Shown here piece after piece: positions 5,849 through 8,078 of a stretch of 8,078 bases of DNA; the first letter of the stretch is position 1, and each line of letters opens with the position of its first letter. The translations under genes were made by a program, and so were the position numbers. Source of the DNA: an uncultured Anaerococcus sp. (GTDB lineage: Bacteria; Bacillota; Clostridia; Tissierellales; Peptoniphilaceae); contig URRX01000060.1 of the NCBI GenBank assembly GCA_900550345.1, positions 1-8,078 of the forward strand. The letters are read 5' to 3'. The notes under the pieces are model-generated. The model did not search any database. It saw nothing but the letters and a program-made list of their open reading frames with translations, and had not been told where the DNA came from.

Positions 5849-7595
5849 TGTTGTCTTTTGCTTGGGAACATAATTTATTATCCTCGTCATTCTTGTAGGA
5901 GCACAATTTATTAATATCATTGTCTTTGGCGTTTTTTCTTTTATCTTTGAAATTATTAGAATCTTGACTATCTTTAACTCCTGTTTTGAAATAGAATGTC
6001 AGGTCATATGGGTGGACTGTTCCGTCTTTGTCAATTCTTCCAACCACTACTTTATCAACTATGCTTTCAAATACTGTTCTATTAAATTCCTCTATAATTT
6101 CTTTGTTTTCTAAGACCTTTTTAAATTGCTTTAGTCTTTCTTTAATAGTATTTTCATCTTTGATAGTTAGCTCTAGTATTTTCTTTTCATCAAGTAATTC
6201 TTCTTTTTGTTTTGTAAGTTTTTTATACTTTTTAGCATACACTTCTTCGTCTATACTATCTTCTAAATGAAGATCAACTAACTTTCTTTCTTGAATAATG
6301 ATTCTGTTTAATTGGTTTTCTAACTTTTTCAAATCTTTGACTAAAGTATTATCATTTATTTCTTCTTCTACAATTTTTAAAAAGTCATCTATTACTGTTG
6401 AATCTGCATGGCATAATTGCCTATAGCTTTCAACAAATGCTTTTTCTATTGCTGCTTCTTGTATTCCCTTTGAATGAGGACAATATTTTTTACCTTTTTT
6501 TGTTGATTTTACACATTGCCAGTTAATTTTTTTGTAAATTGAACTTGTGTGCCAAGTTCTTCTTGACAGTATTTCACCACAAAATCCACATTCAAGCATA
6601 CTTGAAAAAGCATATTGCCTTGATAGTTTTTCTCTTTTTCTATCCTTGTTAGCAATAGTGTTTCTGTTTTGTGCTCTTCTGAGTCTAATCTCTTGTGCCT
6701 TTTCAAAATCTTCTTTTGATATAATTGGCTCGTGATGATTTTCAATGTGGTATTTATCAGATTCACCAAAGTTTGCTAGTCTTCTTTTTGTTATTGGATC
6801 AACTGTAAAAGTCTTTCCCATTAGTATATCGCCAATATACTTTTCATTCTTAATTATTCCTAACACTGTAGTATCAGACCATTTTGTTTTACCTCTAGGA
6901 GTGAGATATCCTTGCTCTTCTAGTTCCCTGCCAATGACTGAGCCACCATTGCCCTCTAAATATCTTTTAAAGATATATCTGACAATTTTAGCTTCTTCTT
7001 CATTTATAGAGATGCTTTTTGTTATAGTGTCATAGTCGTATCCAAGGCAACCTTGAAAACCAATAAGCTCCCCTTTTTCCATTTTCATTTTTAGTCCTTT
7101 TTTTACATGGGCTGAGGTATTTTCTACTTCTTGTTGAGCTACTGAACTTAATATTGTTAATAATAGCTCTCCATCCATTGTCAAAGTATCTATATTTTCT
7201 TCTTCAAAAACTACACCAACATTATTTTCCTTTAAAAGCCTTACATATTTCAAAGTATCTAATGTGTTTCTAGCAAATCTTGATATAGATTTAGTAATTA
7301 TCATGTCTATATCTCCATTTTGGCAATCACTTATTAGTCTCATGAAATCTGCTCTTTTAGTAGCAGTTGTTCCTGTTGTTGCTTCATCTGCATATATACC
7401 AGCCAAAGTCCAGTTTTTATTATTTTTTATTAGATTTGTATAATAATCAACTTGCGATTTATATGATTCAAGTTGGTCTTTACTATCAGTGCTAACTCGA
7501 CAATATGCTGCAACTCGTTTTAAATCTAAATGTAGTGTATTTCTATTTCTTGCTCCAGTATTTGAAGCTCTTATTACTTTTACTTTAGTATTCAT
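5775..7595 (-). CDS. Large serine recombinase (site-specific integrase/excisionase)
   Basis: 606 residues. The resolvase domain (about 27-170) has the catalytic Ser35 in YCRVSTDS, the SRFARN segment (105-110) and the E-helix around SSVAQQEVENTSAHVKKGLK. A recombinase domain (about 180-300) follows, with GYDYD, YLTPRGKTKWS and IIKNEKYIGD. A zinc ribbon uses Cys336, Cys339, Cys361 and Cys372, then comes a coiled coil (about 410-490). This is the architecture of TndX/TnpX-type enzymes that insert and excise conjugative and mobilizable elements. The ATG is preceded by AAGGAGG four bases upstream. A 45-residue gene lies 55 bases upstream. The last 25 or so codons (after CGDGSSVVQ, residues 584-592) are encoded by the rlmD-like sequence in another frame, so the C-terminal tail depends on where the element sits. 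It appears intact. Confidence 0.93.
   Translation of the reverse strand: MNTKVKVIRASNTGARNRNTLHLDLKRVAAYCRVSTDSKDQLESYKSQVDYYTNLIKNNKNWTLAGIYADEATTGTTATKRADFMRLISDCQNGDIDMIITKSISRFARNTLDTLKYVRLLKENNVGVVFEEENIDTLTMDGELLLTILSSVAQQEVENTSAHVKKGLKMKMEKGELIGFQGCLGYDYDTITKSISINEEEAKIVRYIFKRYLEGNGGSVIGRELEEQGYLTPRGKTKWSDTTVLGIIKNEKYIGDILMGKTFTVDPITKRRLANFGESDKYHIENHHEPIISKEDFEKAQEIRLRRAQNRNTIANKDRKREKLSRQYAFSSMLECGFCGEILSRRTWHTSSIYKKINWQCVKSTKKGKKYCPHSKGIQEAAIEKAFVESYRQLCHADSTVIDDFLKIVEEEINDNTLVKDLKKLENQLNRIIIQERKLVDLHLEDSIDEEVYAKKYKKLTKQKEELLDEKKILELTIKDENTIKERLKQFKKVLENKEIIEEFNRTVFESIVDKVVVGRIDKDGTVHPYDLTFYFKTGVKDSQDSNNFKDKRKNAKDNDINKLCSYKNDEDNKLCSQAKDNTCGDGSSVVQTKYRTSFRYRNRGR
5821..5850. other. 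Candidate element attachment site at the rlmD-like junction
   Basis: This stretch encodes THVETVALLS in the rlmD frame and NTCGDGSSVV in the recombinase frame. To the right the sequence is recombinase gene; to the left it is rlmD 3' end. The crossover most likely lies here. Serine recombinases of this class use a 2-base core, often GA; GGAGACGG on the minus strand (5836-5843 region) is one candidate. The exact core cannot be set without the empty target or the other junction. Confidence 0.5.
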
Positions 7596-7632
7596 TTTAC
7601 CTCCTTCCCATTTTGTATCTTTCTACAGTGTT

Positions 7633-7638
7633 ATTATA
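7633..7638 (-). promoter_or_regulatory. Possible -10 element before the recombinase
   Basis: TATAAT on the minus strand, 38 bases before the recombinase ATG and just past the stop of the 45-residue gene. At the right distance the -35 region is poor (TAGAAA or ATAGAA), so a promoter here is possible but weak; the recombinase may instead be co-transcribed with the small gene. Confidence 0.35.
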
Positions 7639-7650
7639 TCACAAGATTAA

Positions 7651-7788
7651 CTATTTTCTATCCATCTTCTTATAATCATTTTCTAACCTATTCTTAATTT
7701 TTGTATATTCCTTCTCATTAATTAATCTAAGATCATAAAGTCTACATAACATAGCAAGTCTTATACTATAAATCTTTATTGCTTGCAT
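7651..7788 (-). CDS. 45-residue conserved small protein upstream of the recombinase (SHOCT-like)
   Basis: The ATG at 7786-7788 follows AGGAGG (7794-7799) at five bases. The product begins MQAIKIYSIRLAMLCRLYDL and continues RLINEKEYTKIKNRLENDYK, ending KMDRK. The second half (LYDLRLINEKEYTKIKNRL) has the form of a SHOCT motif, a short helical oligomerisation segment in which LxxLGxIxxEEY-like residues recur. It is 55 bases upstream of the serine recombinase and in the same direction. I recall small proteins of this type beside recombinases in Firmicute elements; a role in recombination or its control is inference. Strong ribosome binding site, even charge pattern and position make it a real gene. 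No signal peptide. Confidence 0.72.
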   Translation of the reverse strand: MQAIKIYSIRLAMLCRLYDLRLINEKEYTKIKNRLENDYKKMDRK

Positions 7789-8016
7789 TTTAACCTCCTA
7801 TATAAGATGATTTTTTTATCTTGGTTAGTGGATTAAATTTGAAATATGCTAATTCCACATAAGCAACTTCAAGAATATTGGCACTTCAAAGTATTTTTGT
7901 TTTTATAAAAAGATGACAAAATACCCCTCACCTTATATAGTGAAATTTGACCTCTTTGGTAACCTGAATTTTTATTTTTTATAGTATTTTTGAGTTTCAA
8001 TGATTAATTTAAGCAT
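7789..8016. other. Gene-free stretch upstream of the small recombinase-operon gene
   Basis: No convincing gene. There is a partial dyad around TCAC-CTTATATA-GTGA (7928-7943) with arms that continue imperfectly to AAAGATGAC and GACCTCTTT, possibly a binding site. A 20-codon frame starting GTG (minus, 7931-7869) lacks a ribosome binding site. A -10-like TATATA lies immediately before the ribosome binding site of the 45-residue gene, too close to be clearly its promoter. Confidence 0.4.
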
Positions 8017-8054
8017 AAAAAAATGAGGACTTATGCTACTAGGCATAAATCCTC
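8017..8054 (-). terminator. Rho-independent terminator for a gene beyond the right edge
   Basis: On the minus strand GAGGATTTATGC (8054-8043) pairs with GCATAAGTCCTC (8036-8025) around a 6-base loop, one G-U pair, followed by A and seven T residues (8023-8017). It would end a minus-strand gene lying to the right and separates it from the recombinase operon. Confidence 0.8.
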
Positions 8055-8078
8055 TAAATTGAAAAAATATTATAAAAT

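Noticed and set aside
5849..5920. Treating 5537-5920 as an independent 127-residue gene
   Set aside because: Its first 24 or so residues are the recombinase gene read out of frame and the ATG has no ribosome binding site; similarity to RlmD starts at HVET.
6028..6270. Plus-strand open frame inside the recombinase, and the similar frames at 6547-6735, 6745-7035 and (minus) 6509-6769
   Set aside because: Frames opposite or out of phase with a well-supported gene, low-complexity Ser/Leu/Phe composition, no ribosome binding sites.
7869..7931. 20-codon GTG frame (starts VRGILSSFYKNKNTLKC) upstream of the small recombinase-operon gene
   Set aside because: No ribosome binding site and overlaps a dyad; could be a leader peptide but nothing supports it.

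Overview
This is a strongly AT-rich window whose genes all lie on the minus strand. It looks like a mosaic accessory region of a low-G+C Firmicute (an anaerobic clostridium, peptoniphilus/anaerococcus-type coccus or streptococcus would fit; species cannot be fixed from the sequence). Ribosome binding sites are strong GGAGG types, and the content is antibiotic resistance, a large serine recombinase, conjugative-element cargo, an IS3 relic and several broken genes.

Layout from left to right: (1) 1-1690: an edge-truncated multi-pass membrane protein fragment, an ArdA/YodL-like gene cut by an in-frame TAA, and an intact Cys-containing conjugative-element protein of unknown function, headed by a rho-independent terminator. 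(2) 1690-2030: no gene; a perfect 21-bp inverted repeat and the erm terminator. (3) 2033-3008: erm(A) subclass erm(TR), a 23S rRNA methylase giving MLS-B resistance, with its complete inducible leader: promoter, two leader peptides and mutually exclusive stems that hide the start region. (4) 3009-3350: a terminator and a cluster of short pieces resembling the 3' end of rlmD/rumA. (5) 3352-3881: a CopZ-type zinc/[2Fe-2S] protein with its own promoter. (6) 3882-5530: debris, namely an unrecognised gene fragment, a 136-nt imperfect hairpin, an IS3-family transposase killed by two stops and missing the orfA N-terminus, and a small frameshifted gene. (7) 5537-5848: the C-terminal domain of an RlmD/RumA-type methyltransferase. 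(8) 5775-7788: a 606-residue large serine recombinase preceded by a 45-residue protein; the recombinase reading frame runs across the rlmD-like junction. (9) 7789-8078: untranslated DNA with a terminator for a gene beyond the right edge.

Interpretation: the recombinase end abutting an rlmD 3' fragment marks the end of an integrated element that extends to the right of the window. Further degenerate rlmD-end-like pieces about 2.2 kb away, in the same orientation, suggest that elements have been added repeatedly at this hot spot, leaving resistance and metal cargo between successive rlmD-end scars. The erm unit and the recombinase look functional. The IS3 copy, the ArdA-like gene and several small genes look dead.
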